Assembly (NCBI RefSeq): GCF_016718685.1
Contig: NZ_JADKCX010000025.1
Coordinates: forward strand, 1-64,000
From: Haliscomenobacter sp.
Lineage (GTDB): Bacteria > Bacteroidota > Bacteroidia > Chitinophagales > Saprospiraceae
DNA length: 64,000 nt
Direction: 5' to 3'
The translations under genes and the position numbers were made by a program. Shown here in pieces: positions 36,446 to 45,869 of this stretch. Every line of letters begins with the position of its first letter. The first letter of the stretch is position 1. The notes below the pieces were generated by a model that saw only the letters and a program-made list of their open reading frames with translations, made no database searches and had not been told where the DNA came from.

Positions 36446-36988
36446 GAACTGCTCGTAGGTTTTGCCATTGTAATGTTCTTCACCTACAAATTTCAATTCG
36501 GGGAGGATTTGTTCTGCGGTTTTGTAGCCAGGAGAAATGGTCACGCGTTGAAACTTGTCGTCCAAGTACACAAACGAGGGATAACTCAGCTGGCCGTCCA
36601 GCAGAGAGTAAGCCAGTTCGTGTACACCCCGAGAACCACTGGCGATGTATTTGAAGGTATGATCGCCAAAAATAACGTTGTCTTTTTGCTCGGCATTGAA
36701 CTTAACCGCGTAAAAATGTTTGTTCATCATTTCGGCCACTTTGGGATCGGTGAAGGTGGAAGCATCCATTTTTTTGCACCATCCGCACCAGTCTGTATAG
36801 CAATCGATGAAAATTTTCTTCTTTACTTTTTTATTGGCTTCCACTGCCTCTTGCCAGGTCATCCATTTGATGGGCCCCACTGTAGCGACAGGCTTGGCGC
36901 TCATTTTTGCTTTGTTTAAAGGAGAAAAGGCCACCAGGGCAATTGCCACCCCAACAATTAAAAACACGCCCAACAAAACTTTTTTCAT
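36428..36988 (-). CDS. Periplasmic thioredoxin-like protein (CGWC)
   Basis: A 186-residue protein with an N-terminal signal or membrane anchor (4-22), then a thioredoxin fold of the Thioredoxin_7/DsbD-C-terminal type: 'IFIDCYTDWCGWCKKMD' with the redox pair Cys68 and Cys71, and 'YPSFVYLDD' with the cis-Pro. It probably acts as a reductase or isomerase in the periplasm. Its stop lies inside the end of the glycosylase gene on the other strand (18-base convergent overlap). Confidence 0.85.
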   Translation of the reverse strand: MKKVLLGVFLIVGVAIALVAFSPLNKAKMSAKPVATVGPIKWMTWQEAVEANKKVKKKIFIDCYTDWCGWCKKMDASTFTDPKVAEMMNKHFYAVKFNAEQKDNVIFGDHTFKYIASGSRGVHELAYSLLDGQLSYPSFVYLDDKFQRVTISPGYKTAEQILPELKFVGEEHYNGKTYEQFLKGAK

Positions 36989-37081
36989 GCTTAAACCATT
37001 TTAGCGTTACGTTAGACTTTATAAACGAATACTGTTGAACAAAAGTTGGATGGTCCTACTTTTTCAAGCTGCTACGTCCGC

Positions 37082-37651
37082 ATGGCTACAAATGTACAAA
37101 AAATAGTATTGGCAATTGGTGGTTCCAGTGGGGCTATTTACGCCAAATTGTTGATGGATCGCCTGCTGCAAATCCAGGATCAATGGGAAAAAGTGGGGGT
37201 GGTGATGAGCGGAAATGCGCAGTTCAACTGGGAATACGAGTTGGGCAACCGCGATTTCCAGGAGTATCCCTTTGATTTTTACGATAAAAATGACTTTATG
37301 GCGCCGTTTGCCTCCGGCTCGGCCCGTTATGGAACCATGATTGTTTGTCCTTGCTCGATGGGGATGCTCGGGCGGATTGCCAGTGGTATTTCTTCCGACC
37401 TGAGCACCCGCGCTGCCGATGTGATTTTGAAGGAACGCCGGAAACTCATCCTGGTGCTGCGAGAAACGCCTTACAACCTGATCCACATCAATAACATGAA
37501 AACCATCACCGAAGCGGGGGGCATCATTTGTCCGGCCACACCTTCGTTTTATTCCAAACCTGCTACAATCGAAGAATTGTCACTTACTGTGGTGGATCGG
37601 GTGCTGGATTTGGCTGGCTTCGACCTCAGCACTTATCGCTGGAACGAGTAA
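37082..37651 (+). CDS. ubiX: UbiX-family flavin prenyltransferase
   Basis: A 189-residue flavoprotein that makes prenylated FMN, the cofactor for UbiD-type decarboxylases. It has the N-terminal 'VLAIGGSSGAIYAKLL', the 'CPCSMGMLGRIASGISS' segment and 'TRAADVILKERRKLILVLRE', all typical. The ATG at 37082 is used; a longer frame from 37046 adds residues not seen in the family. No UbiD gene is in the window, but the UbiA-type gene at 10.7 kb may belong to the same quinone pathway. Confidence 0.9.
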   Translation: MATNVQKIVLAIGGSSGAIYAKLLMDRLLQIQDQWEKVGVVMSGNAQFNWEYELGNRDFQEYPFDFYDKNDFMAPFASGSARYGTMIVCPCSMGMLGRIASGISSDLSTRAADVILKERRKLILVLRETPYNLIHINNMKTITEAGGIICPATPSFYSKPATIEELSLTVVDRVLDLAGFDLSTYRWNE

Positions 37652-37700
37652 AGCACATCAACAAATTAACCCATCCGCACCTAAGCAAATCAATATTTTT

Positions 37701-37708
37701 TACTTTTG
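37701..37708 (+). promoter_or_regulatory. Bacteroidota -7 box for the FKBP gene
   Basis: 'TACTTTTG' matches TAnnTTTG and lies 33 bases before the ATG at 37742, an ordinary distance. No clear -33 box. Confidence 0.5.
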
Positions 37709-37741
37709 TGCGTTCTTTTTCCCTATCAATAAAAACAAGCC

Positions 37742-38398
37742 ATGAAAAAGACCACGATTCTTTCCATCGTACTTTCATTTTTAATCAGTGGCCTCTGGGC
37801 ACAAAATCAAAGCAGCAAAATGGATTCTGTAAGTTACAACTTAGGCATATTGATTGCCCAGAACCTCAAACGGCAAGGACTAGAAAAGGTTAATCCGACC
37901 GAATTGGCCAAAGGGATTGCTGACGCCCTGGCGGGGGTTAAAGTAGATTTGGCCCAGTGCAACGAATCGGTCAGCGAATACCTGACGGCACAACAAGCCA
38001 AAAAATTTGAAGGCAATGTAGCCGAAGGCAAAAAGTTTTTGGAAGAAAACAAAAAACGCCCCGAGGTGAAGACTACCAACAGTGGCCTGCAATACGAAAT
38101 CATGAAGGCGGGCACCGGTGCTAAACCTACCGCCAACGATAAAGTTACGGTTCACTACCACGGCATGTTGCTGAATGGAACGGTATTTGACAGTTCCGTT
38201 GAGCGCGGCCAACCCGCCACTTTTGGCGTAAATCAGGTCATTCCAGGTTGGGTAGAAGGTTTGCAATTGATGCCTTTGGGTTCCAAGTGGAAGTTTTTCA
38301 TTCCTTACGATTTGGCTTACGGTGAACGTGGAGCAGGTGGCGAGATTGGCCCCTTTGCAACCTTGATCTTTGAGGTTGAATTGCTGAAAATCAACTAA
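37742..38398 (+). CDS. FKBP-type peptidyl-prolyl cis-trans isomerase, exported
   Basis: A 218-residue protein with a signal peptide (1-20, 'SGLWAQ'), an N-terminal dimerisation-like helical domain (about 25-105, FkpA/MIP style: 'YNLGILIAQNLKRQGLEKVN') and a C-terminal FKBP domain ('NDKVTVHYHGMLLNGTVFDS', 'VIPGWVEGLQLMPLGSKWKF', 'IPYDLAYGERGAGGEIGPFA'). It probably assists folding of exported proteins in the periplasm. Confidence 0.92.
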   Translation: MKKTTILSIVLSFLISGLWAQNQSSKMDSVSYNLGILIAQNLKRQGLEKVNPTELAKGIADALAGVKVDLAQCNESVSEYLTAQQAKKFEGNVAEGKKFLEENKKRPEVKTTNSGLQYEIMKAGTGAKPTANDKVTVHYHGMLLNGTVFDSSVERGQPATFGVNQVIPGWVEGLQLMPLGSKWKFFIPYDLAYGERGAGGEIGPFATLIFEVELLKIN

Positions 38399-38500
38399 AA
38401 GTTTAGGGTTTTAGAGTTGAAGAGGTTCCAGAGGTTCGTGGGTTTGCCTTTTACGAAATTACGAACCTCAAACCCTAAAACCTCGAACCCCTAAAACCCT
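38399..38500. repeat. Mixed ggttt/ggttcg hairpin between FKBP and trmD
   Basis: Left arm 'gtttagggttttagagttg' and right arm 'acctcaaaccctaaaacctc' with further partial pairing (gaggttcgtgggtt / cgaacccc). It joins two genes on the same strand, ending just before the trmD ATG. Confidence 0.65.
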
Positions 38501-38501
38501 C

Positions 38502-39179
38502 ATGCGCATCGACATCATCACCGTCCTTCCCGAACTCCTCGACAGCCCTTTTGCCCATTCCATCATGAAAAGAGCCCGCGACAAGGGTCTTTTGCAGGTA
38601 GAAGTACACAACCTGCGGGAATATGGATTGGGCCGGCACCAGCAGGTTGACGACTACCAATTTGGCGGTGGTGCAGGAATGGTTATGATGCTGGAGCCCA
38701 TCGTTATGTGTCTGGAAAAACTCCAGTCGGAACGGACTTATGATGAAGTCATTTTTATGACCCCCGACGGCCAAAGATTTGACCAAAAAATGGCCAATCG
38801 ACTGTCGATGAAAGAAAACCTGATCATCCTTTGTGGGCATTACAAGGGCATCGACGAACGGATTCGGGAGCATTTCATCAGCATGGAAATCTCCATTGGT
38901 GACTTTGTATTGTCTGGTGGTGAATTGCCCGCAGCCTTGGTGGTTGATGCCATCGGACGTTTACTTCCTGGTGTACTGAATGACGAGACCTCGGCGCTTT
39001 TTGATTCGTTTCAGGACGATCTACTCGCGCCTCCGGTGTACACCCGCCCGGCAGAATACCGAGGTTGGTCGGTTCCTGATGTTTTGCTTTCGGGCAATTT
39101 TAAAGCAATTGATGATTGGCGTCATGATGAAGCCTTGCGGCGCACCCAGGCCCGTCGGCCTGATTTGCTGGAGGATTAA
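38502..39179 (+). CDS. trmD: tRNA (guanine-N1)-methyltransferase
   Basis: A 225-residue SPOUT methyltransferase making m1G37 in tRNA, which prevents frameshifting. It begins 'MRIDIITVLPELLDSPFAHS', has the knot motifs 'IILCGHYKGIDERIREHF' and 'SIGDFVLSGGELPAALVVD', and the linker 'VYTRPAEYRGWSVPDVLLSG'. Length and order are normal. The usual rimM-trmD-rplS neighbours are missing. Confidence 0.95.
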   Translation: MRIDIITVLPELLDSPFAHSIMKRARDKGLLQVEVHNLREYGLGRHQQVDDYQFGGGAGMVMMLEPIVMCLEKLQSERTYDEVIFMTPDGQRFDQKMANRLSMKENLIILCGHYKGIDERIREHFISMEISIGDFVLSGGELPAALVVDAIGRLLPGVLNDETSALFDSFQDDLLAPPVYTRPAEYRGWSVPDVLLSGNFKAIDDWRHDEALRRTQARRPDLLED

Positions 39180-39192
39180 TCCTTTTTTGTAT

Positions 39193-39200
39193 TACCTTTG
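39193..39200 (+). promoter_or_regulatory. Possible -7 box downstream of trmD
   Basis: 'TACCTTTG' matches TAnnTTTG, 128 bases before the glycosyltransferase gene at 39328. The spacing to the gene is long, so the assignment is weak. Confidence 0.3.
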
Positions 39201-39327
39201 GCCATCTTTAGTGGGGGCAAAATAAATGTCCATTTTCTAGAGGATTAGTAAGCCTCAAAATAACCGTTATTATAATCTTTGGCAAAATGAACATTTATTT
39301 TTTTATCGCCCCTTATCATCCAGCCGC

Positions 39328-40032
39328 ATGAAAATTGACATTATCCTCCCTTGTTACAATCCCATCCCCGGCTGGTCTGACAACATCCTTTCTGCTTATC
39401 AACACCTGCAAAACCTTGCTCCCCAATTTCACCTGCGCATTATTTTGGTCAACGACGGCAGTAGCCGCAACGTGAGTGCCACCGATTTTGATAAATTGAC
39501 CCAACAGCTCCCACACTTTCACTGCATCAGTTATGACCAAAATCGCGGCAAGGGGTACGCCATTCGGCAGGGTGCCGCGCTGGCTGATGCTCCTTACGTG
39601 GTATTCACCGATATTGATTTCCCCTATTTGGAAGAAGATCTGCTGGCGATCATCAACAAACTCTCTGCAGAACAAGTAGACATTGTGATTGGGGTACGCG
39701 CGGGGAATTATTACACCAAGGTCCCGACCTGGCGGGTGTTCATCTCCAAAATGCTCAAATTGATGATTCGTACCCTGTTGCGGGTAAGCATCACGGATTC
39801 TCAAGGAGGGCTCAAGGGTTTTTCTCAAAAAGGATTGGATGTATTAAAAACTACCCAAATCGACCGTTATCTGTTTGATCTAGAATTGATCAAACTCGCT
39901 TCCCGGCGCAGTGACCTCAATATGCAGCCCGTGGTGGTCAATTTGAAGCCACATGTGGTGTTTGCGCCTGTGGGATTAGCGATTTTGCGGCGCGAGTTTG
40001 GCAATTTCATAAAAGTTTTGCTGATGCGCTAA
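39328..40032 (+). CDS. Family 2 glycosyltransferase (dolichyl-phosphate-mannose-synthase-like)
   Basis: A 234-residue GT-A fold enzyme: 'IDIILPCYNPIPGWSDNI' at the start, the acidic 'ILVNDGSS' and 'VFTDIDFPY' motifs for nucleotide-sugar and metal binding, and 'GKGYAIRQGA'. It lacks clear transmembrane helices. It likely makes a lipid-linked sugar donor or acts in envelope polysaccharide synthesis, as with the GT2 at 46.5 kb. Its stop overlaps the convergent DUF6495 gene by four bases. Confidence 0.85.
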   Translation: MKIDIILPCYNPIPGWSDNILSAYQHLQNLAPQFHLRIILVNDGSSRNVSATDFDKLTQQLPHFHCISYDQNRGKGYAIRQGAALADAPYVVFTDIDFPYLEEDLLAIINKLSAEQVDIVIGVRAGNYYTKVPTWRVFISKMLKLMIRTLLRVSITDSQGGLKGFSQKGLDVLKTTQIDRYLFDLELIKLASRRSDLNMQPVVVNLKPHVVFAPVGLAILRREFGNFIKVLLMR

Positions 40033-40520
40033 TTGTTCTCTAGTTGTAGTGCCAAAGCCTTATACAACTTCCCATCTTTCGAAATCGAGGCTCCATTTTC
40101 GATCATGCGGAACAATTCCGCTTCCCGATCACCGTTGCGATAGCCTTTTTCGGCGGTATAGACCTTCAATTGGATCTCACCTTTGCGCATTTTTTGGAGT
40201 GCAGGTTCTAAAGAATTGGGTGTTGTGAAGTCAAATTCACTTTCTCCGTCGAGAATCAATCCCACTAAAACGATTTTTTCCTTTTGACAATGAAAGGTCT
40301 TAATATCTTTGGGCTCATGAAATTCCAGGTATTCAAGCTCCCGGAGGGTTCGTTCAAAAATAGCATCGCTGAATTGTTCGATGAGCTCTTCAACTTTTTG
40401 ATCATCAGTTGTTTTTATCCGAACCCACTCATCTGCGGGTATGCCGTTGAGGGCCAGAAATCGCACAAATTCTGGCTCCAGGGTAAGCAGCTCATTATGG
40501 GTAAAACGCCGATATTTCAT
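40029..40520 (-). CDS. DUF6495 family protein
   Basis: A 163-residue soluble protein. The start 'MKYRRFTHNELLTLEPEFVR' and the following 'ADEWVRIK' match a small Bacteroidota family of unknown function (DUF6495 in my recollection). I use the ATG at 40520; the frame extends nine codons upstream without added family sequence. Confidence 0.65.
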   Translation of the reverse strand: MKYRRFTHNELLTLEPEFVRFLALNGIPADEWVRIKTTDDQKVEELIEQFSDAIFERTLRELEYLEFHEPKDIKTFHCQKEKIVLVGLILDGESEFDFTTPNSLEPALQKMRKGEIQLKVYTAEKGYRNGDREAELFRMIENGASISKDGKLYKALALQLENN

Positions 40521-40616
40521 GTTTAAAGACGATTGATTGAAGGTCAAAAGTCGATAATCGCTGGCAAAAAATTGATTTTATTCCCTAACATTGCAAAAAA
40601 AACATAGAAGACCCAA

Positions 40617-41462
40617 ATGGAAGCAACTTCTCTCATTTTACCGAATTTTGCCGATCCACAAGTATGGATCAGTTTACTTACCCTTACTTTTTTGGAGATT
40701 GTACTGGGGGTAGACAACATCATTTTTATCTCCATTGCCGCCAATAAATTGGCGCCTGCCGATCAAGCCAAAGCGCGCAACATCGGGATGATTTTGGCGA
40801 TGGTTTTCCGGATCATTTTGCTTTTTGGTATTTCTGCCTTGATTGCCATGCAAAACCCTGTTCTCAGTTTTCATGGCGAGTACTTGCATGGTGCATTCAC
40901 CGGGCAGAGCTTGATCCTGATTGCCGGGGGATTGTTTTTGCTGTACAAGGCCACCAGTGAAATTCACCACAAACTGGAAGGTCCTAACGCGATAGATGAT
41001 GACATGAACCAAGGCACGCCCATTTTTGCTTCTTTGCCCAAAGTCATCATCCAAATTGCCTTGATCAACATCGTTTTTTCCTTTGATTCGATCCTGACTG
41101 CCGTTGGGCTTACCGATAGCCTGGCGATCATGATTGTATCCGTGGTGATTTCCATGTTGATCATGATGGCGTTTGCAGGTCCGGTAGGACGTTTTGTCAA
41201 TACCCACCCGACCATCCAAATGTTGGGTTTGGCGTTTTTGATCATGATTGGTTTTATGCTGATTGCTGAAGGTGCACACTTGGCACATTTGAGCATCGCT
41301 GGCTCGGAAGTGGGTACGGTGCCCAAGGGATACCTCTATTTTTCCATTGCCTTCTCCCTTTTTGTAGAGGCGTTGAATATGCGCTTGCGCAAAAAACAAG
41401 ACCCCGTCCAATTGCGTGGTTATCAGGAAGAAGCTATCCAGGAAGGGGTGATGAAACCTTAA
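40617..41462 (+). CDS. TerC-family integral membrane protein
   Basis: A 281-residue protein with seven or so membrane helices. 'LEIVLGVDNIIFISIAANKL' and 'INIVFSFDSILTAVGLT' carry the conserved Asp residues of the TerC family, which is linked to metal (often manganese) handling and tellurite resistance. Its stop shares a base with an ATG in frame with the next lipoprotein (TAATG), so translation may be coupled. Confidence 0.9.
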   Translation: MEATSLILPNFADPQVWISLLTLTFLEIVLGVDNIIFISIAANKLAPADQAKARNIGMILAMVFRIILLFGISALIAMQNPVLSFHGEYLHGAFTGQSLILIAGGLFLLYKATSEIHHKLEGPNAIDDDMNQGTPIFASLPKVIIQIALINIVFSFDSILTAVGLTDSLAIMIVSVVISMLIMMAFAGPVGRFVNTHPTIQMLGLAFLIMIGFMLIAEGAHLAHLSIAGSEVGTVPKGYLYFSIAFSLFVEALNMRLRKKQDPVQLRGYQEEAIQEGVMKP

Positions 41463-41506
41463 TGGGTGAAAATAAAAAACTAAAAGTGAAATCTAGTTTT
41501 ATGATC

Positions 41507-42034
41507 ATGTCTAAGTTTAACTATTCGATACTTGTCCTGGGCATTACACTTGGCCTTGGTTTGTGGTCTTGTGGAGGCAATTCTTCAGCCAAAAAATCTG
41601 AAAATGTTTTTTTGAATGATTTTGAAACCCTGTACGGGTTCAATGACAAGGTAGACAAAGGCAAAGCTTACAGCGGCGAATGTTACTATACCATCGATTC
41701 TACCATCGAATACAGCACTGGATTCATCAAGAAGTTTGGCAAAATTTCCTCCAAGAAATACAGCAAAGTCAAATTTTCAGCCTTTGTGTTGTTGCCTTCG
41801 GTAGCGACTTCCGTCGATATGGTCATTCAGGTATGGGACGCAAAAGTAAATCCCATCAAGGTACTTTCTTCTCCAATTAGTGGCCAGTTGGGCATCAACA
41901 AATGGGTGGAGGTTTCCCTGGAACTACCCCTAGCCAATTTGTATGGCCCCGACAATGACGTGCGTTGTTTTTTCTTCAACGCCAATCGAAATCAGCTCTT
42001 TGTGGATGATTTCAAGGTGGAGTTTTTTGAATAG
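41507..42034 (+). CDS. Lipoprotein with single beta-sandwich domain (paralogue A)
   Basis: About 175 residues from ATG 41507 ('MSKFNYSILVLGITLGLGLW', then SC), with the lipobox Cys at about 22. A further ATG at 41462 overlaps the TerC stop but would lengthen the signal region. The mature part is one beta domain: 'FLNDFETLYGF', 'VIQVWDAKVNPIKV', 'WVEVSLELPLANLYGPDNDV' and 'LFVDDFKVEFFE'. It is clearly a paralogue of the lipoprotein at 45.9 kb and resembles the C-terminal domains of two membrane proteins in this cluster. It probably binds a glycan in the envelope; this is inference. Confidence 0.72.
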   Translation: MSKFNYSILVLGITLGLGLWSCGGNSSAKKSENVFLNDFETLYGFNDKVDKGKAYSGECYYTIDSTIEYSTGFIKKFGKISSKKYSKVKFSAFVLLPSVATSVDMVIQVWDAKVNPIKVLSSPISGQLGINKWVEVSLELPLANLYGPDNDVRCFFFNANRNQLFVDDFKVEFFE

Positions 42035-42038
42035 ACTT

Positions 42039-42123
42039 TCTCACAGATTTTACGCGGATTTATGCGCAGATTCGACACAGATTTTTTCTGTGTGAAATCT
42101 GCGTGTATATCTGCGTGAAATAT
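42039..42123. repeat. cacagatt-type intergenic hairpin (second member)
   Basis: Left arm 'cgcagattcgacacag' and right arm 'ctgtgtgaaatctgcg' flank a T-run, with outer pairing (acgcggattta / tatatctgcgt). As at 903-988, it lies between two convergent genes. Confidence 0.7.
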
Positions 42124-42127
42124 ATCC

Positions 42128-43519
42128 TTACTCCAATTTTGCTTTTTGATAATACCCAATGTCCGTAAAGTTAAAATAGCGCTTGGGTAAATCGGCATAA
42201 TTATAAATCCCCCATTCCGTAAAAAAAGCACTGTTGTTGCTCATTGTCCAATCAAACCGCGCCGGATCTTCGTCGATGACGATGGAACGTGGGGCCTCTG
42301 GATTGCGCAGTGAAGACAAAAGCCAAAATTCAAACGAGGAGCCCCAACTCATGATCAGGGTATCCAAAGGCACATCTTTTTGATCCAGCACCAGTTTTTT
42401 ACTGTCCAGTTTTTCCAATTTATCCAGCATCTTGTTTTGCAGGACAAGCCGATTGCTGTAAGGTTTGTGCAGGGAACCGATGTGTACAATGCGGATGCAC
42501 AAGATCAGCCCCAACAAGGTCAGCATGATCGGCCTTTTTTTGATCAGCGGGAAAACATCAAAAACCAGGGGCAAAATCACAAAAACGCTCAGCGGCAGGT
42601 AAAAACTTTCGATGTGAAACTGCGGCATTCCCTGATAATAGGAAACATTGACCAGCAATAAGTACCCAAAAAACATGCCCGCCAAGAGCAGCAACTTCTT
42701 CCATTTGCGCTGAACCGATAATACAATCAGGCAGGCCAGCAAACCAAGGGGTAGCAAGTAGTAGTCCTTTTGGCAATATTCAATAAAATTGTAGTTGGAC
42801 TGGATGTCAAAGTAGTTTGGCAAAGTAGAAAAATTGCTGATGCCCCGGTCGGCCTGATCGTCGTAGGCGGCAATGGTCATCACGTAATTTTTGAAAAAAA
42901 GAATCACCCCTGAAAGAATTGCTACCGTCCACAATTGCTTTTTGGGCAGTTTCAATTGCTCATCAATCAAGCCAAACAACAGCAGGTAAACGAGCAAAAA
43001 GGGCATCAAGGGGTGAAAATAAAGCAAAGTCACCAACAAGAGAAAAAAGGCCGAAATTTCCACTGCCGTATAATCTTGCCACTGCCGTTCACGGGTCATG
43101 AAAGCCAAAAAGACCACGGAAAGTGCAATGCCCTGCGCAAATTCAATCTGCATCCACCAAAACGTATACGATACCATGAAGGTATTGATCAACAAAATAC
43201 TCAAAGCCAGTTTGCTGTTTTTCAACCACTTAAACGCAGCATAAAAGCATAAAAAATAATACAGCACGATACCAACTGAATAAAGGATCATCACTGCCCG
43301 GATCGGCAGGTGCAAATTGACCCCCAGCCAGGGAAAAAACTGCGTCAAAGCCGACCCAAAGCGATTGGCCTGAACCGCGAATTCACCCGTACTGGCAATC
43401 GAAAACAGGATAAAAGAAGAATCCAGGAAAATGGTGCGCTCCTGATAAAAATAGGCCGCCAAGGTTCCCAATGCGAGGTAACCAATCAGTCCAAATATCA
43501 AAACGTGTTTTGCTTGCAT
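42128..43519 (-). CDS. Polytopic membrane protein, possible GT-C glycosyltransferase
   Basis: A 463-residue protein with about ten hydrophobic segments and a soluble C-terminal part (about 390-463; 'PLDTLIMSWGSSFEFWLLSS'). The first loop after helix 1 has acidic residues near 'IFLDSSFILF' but not the classical Asp-Asp of GT39. I do not recognise a named family. Its position in a run of similar genes suggests a role in surface glycan or lipid-linked sugar metabolism. It is probably cotranscribed with the next gene upstream (12 bases apart). Confidence 0.65.
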   Translation of the reverse strand: MQAKHVLIFGLIGYLALGTLAAYFYQERTIFLDSSFILFSIASTGEFAVQANRFGSALTQFFPWLGVNLHLPIRAVMILYSVGIVLYYFLCFYAAFKWLKNSKLALSILLINTFMVSYTFWWMQIEFAQGIALSVVFLAFMTRERQWQDYTAVEISAFFLLLVTLLYFHPLMPFLLVYLLLFGLIDEQLKLPKKQLWTVAILSGVILFFKNYVMTIAAYDDQADRGISNFSTLPNYFDIQSNYNFIEYCQKDYYLLPLGLLACLIVLSVQRKWKKLLLLAGMFFGYLLLVNVSYYQGMPQFHIESFYLPLSVFVILPLVFDVFPLIKKRPIMLTLLGLILCIRIVHIGSLHKPYSNRLVLQNKMLDKLEKLDSKKLVLDQKDVPLDTLIMSWGSSFEFWLLSSLRNPEAPRSIVIDEDPARFDWTMSNNSAFFTEWGIYNYADLPKRYFNFTDIGYYQKAKLE

Positions 43520-43530
43520 ACCTAAAGGGG

Positions 43531-45852
43531 TTAAAACATTTTTGGGAACCAGAAATTGTTATACACCAGGTAGTCTCCACTGCGCCAAAAAATATTGTCT
43601 TGAGGCCGTCCTACTTGCCGCACCATAAATTCGTCGATGTACATTTCGGAAATTTTCATGTCCGGACACTCCAACTCTAAACGAACGGTCGCGCCTGGTC
43701 GGCTTACATTGATGGGAAAAACCACGAGTCCCCAGCCATTGCTATCGAGCACTTGTAAGTCGAATTTACAGGCATTGTGTACCACTAATTTTTCCTTGCC
43801 TTGCCCAATGTCTTCATATCCTTTAAAATTCATCCGTGCACGCTCGTCCTCGCCGAGATAAACCCATACGGAACATTCATTGTTTGCGGATGGAACTTGA
43901 AACGTCAAAAACGGCACCCGATGTCTGCCTCGTGCAACAAAAGCGCCTTTGCCCTGGTATTTTTTGGGCGATTTGATTTCATCAAAAGTGCGGTAATAAA
44001 ATTGATAGGCACTATCCGGGAGCAAAAAACCATCACGCGTGATGCCTTTTTGCAAAGTACCATCGTACCCACTGCGGATGTCGTAGCGCCAGGCATCAAC
44101 GGCCTTGTTGAAAGCTTCCAGCGGAAGTTTGCGCAACTGCACCAACGAATCTTCAAAAATGGTTTCAGTGAATCGCAACAAATAACTTGAGCTTTGGGGT
44201 ACCGAAAAATATTGCGCTTTGTCCAACACCACCAACAAAGGTTTGTCATTGGGCAGGTCTTCCAGAAAGGCATAAGGCCGATACGGAAGGTAATCCAGGG
44301 GTATCAGTTTGAGCGTTTGGGATATTGAAGTGCGGCTAAGGTTAACACCCAAATTTTGCATCCCGTAGTGCCAACCGCCCATCACCCCGAAGCGAACAGC
44401 ATCTCTCTGGGCATCCACCACAAAATTCTCCGAACCCGTATGAAAATAGGGCATTGGCAAAATGGCCTGGTAATCCAGCAGGTTGATGTCTTTGAACCAA
44501 AAGTCTGGTCCAGATTCAAATTTCTGTTTGTTGTAATGGGCTTCATCTTTGTATGGTTTCAAAAACGAAGCTGCCGACATGAAATAGGACTCCGCCGCCA
44601 ATACCATTAGCGCCAGGCCCAGCAACCATACGCGCCGGTTTTGTTTCCAAAGCGGGATGCGCTGGTAAATCAAGTACCACAAGATGATGCCCCAACCATA
44701 ATAAAAAGCCCAGGCAAACCGACCTTGCCCCCGAAACTGCCGGAACGGCCCCAGGTAGTCAATCAAAAATTTCATACCCGGCAAAACAAAAGGCAAGCCC
44801 AAAGAAATCAATAACATGATCGCAATGGCTGGGAACAAGCGGCTCAGAAATCGTTGCCCAGCACCTTCCTCTACTGGAAATGCCTTTTTGCGCAGCAAAA
44901 GGGGCAAAAAGCACAAGAACCCGATCACCCCTACAATGCCAATATAGATCTCACTTTCGAAGGTCATGTTGCGGATGTCAATCAGGTTTTTATCCACCCA
45001 GCCCCAGTAAGGTACATGCACCGCCGTGACGATGCCTTCCCAATGGGCACGGTAATCCAGAAATCCGCTGGGCGTTTTAGGACGATCAGCGATCACATCG
45101 GAACTGTTGATCCAAAGCTGGATCAGCACAAAGGGCAAAACGACCTGAATGGCGTAGTGCATGCCCAAGGTGAGGGCTTGCTGCCAAGTTCTTTTTTGCA
45201 AAAAAGAAAACAAAAAATACCAGCCAATCAGCATGCCTACGATGCCCAAAAAGTACATGTGCAACAGACCAAAAATCCAGATCAATACGCCGATCAAAGC
45301 ACTGAGTTTTAAAGAAGGTTTTTCTTCAAAGCGCAGCAACAAATAGATGATCAATGGGATTACAAAACCGTAAGACAAGGCGTAGTGCCCGATGGGCCGA
45401 AAGTGTTGTGGCGACATCAACATGATTCCCAATGCCGCCAAAACCGCAAACCAGGGCGCAACTTGCAGGCGCACCAGAATCAAATACAGCAATATGGCGC
45501 ACAACAAAAACGAAAAGATGATCGCCAAATTCATGATCGCAATGGTGTGATCCGAAATATCGACGATGTTCTGACTGATGAATTTCAGGGTATTGGCCAG
45601 CGCAGGCTGCCCATCGGTAAACATCACATGATCGCCGTGCGGATAATTCATCCCGTCAAAATGCGTGTAATTTTTATCGTGTTTGACGTGGTAATAAACC
45701 GTATAGTAGTTTTTGAACCCATCGCCATACAAGTTAAAAAAGCTGTTGCCGGGATCGGTGAGGTAAGGCCTGTAATGAAAGAACAAGGCGATGATCGAAA
45801 GTAAAGTGATAACCAGCAGTCCGTGCAGTCCGTATCGTTGATGTTGGGCCAT
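43531..45852 (-). CDS. Large polytopic membrane protein with periplasmic C-terminal beta domain, GT-C-like
   Basis: A 773-residue protein with about eleven membrane helices in residues 1-430 and a soluble, probably periplasmic, C-terminal half. The first loop carries acidic and histidine residues ('YLTDPGNSFFNLYGDGFKNY', 'YPHGDHVMFTDGQPAL'), as in GT-C enzymes using a polyprenyl-phosphate sugar. The tail reads like a beta-sandwich ('VRLELECPDMKISEMYIDEF'), similar in form to the nearby lipoproteins. The exact family is unknown to me; a glycosyltransferase role is inferred from context. Confidence 0.65.
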   Translation of the reverse strand: MAQHQRYGLHGLLVITLLSIIALFFHYRPYLTDPGNSFFNLYGDGFKNYYTVYYHVKHDKNYTHFDGMNYPHGDHVMFTDGQPALANTLKFISQNIVDISDHTIAIMNLAIIFSFLLCAILLYLILVRLQVAPWFAVLAALGIMLMSPQHFRPIGHYALSYGFVIPLIIYLLLRFEEKPSLKLSALIGVLIWIFGLLHMYFLGIVGMLIGWYFLFSFLQKRTWQQALTLGMHYAIQVVLPFVLIQLWINSSDVIADRPKTPSGFLDYRAHWEGIVTAVHVPYWGWVDKNLIDIRNMTFESEIYIGIVGVIGFLCFLPLLLRKKAFPVEEGAGQRFLSRLFPAIAIMLLISLGLPFVLPGMKFLIDYLGPFRQFRGQGRFAWAFYYGWGIILWYLIYQRIPLWKQNRRVWLLGLALMVLAAESYFMSAASFLKPYKDEAHYNKQKFESGPDFWFKDINLLDYQAILPMPYFHTGSENFVVDAQRDAVRFGVMGGWHYGMQNLGVNLSRTSISQTLKLIPLDYLPYRPYAFLEDLPNDKPLLVVLDKAQYFSVPQSSSYLLRFTETIFEDSLVQLRKLPLEAFNKAVDAWRYDIRSGYDGTLQKGITRDGFLLPDSAYQFYYRTFDEIKSPKKYQGKGAFVARGRHRVPFLTFQVPSANNECSVWVYLGEDERARMNFKGYEDIGQGKEKLVVHNACKFDLQVLDSNGWGLVVFPINVSRPGATVRLELECPDMKISEMYIDEFMVRQVGRPQDNIFWRSGDYLVYNNFWFPKMF

Positions 45853-45869
45853 AAAAATGTCGATTGGAA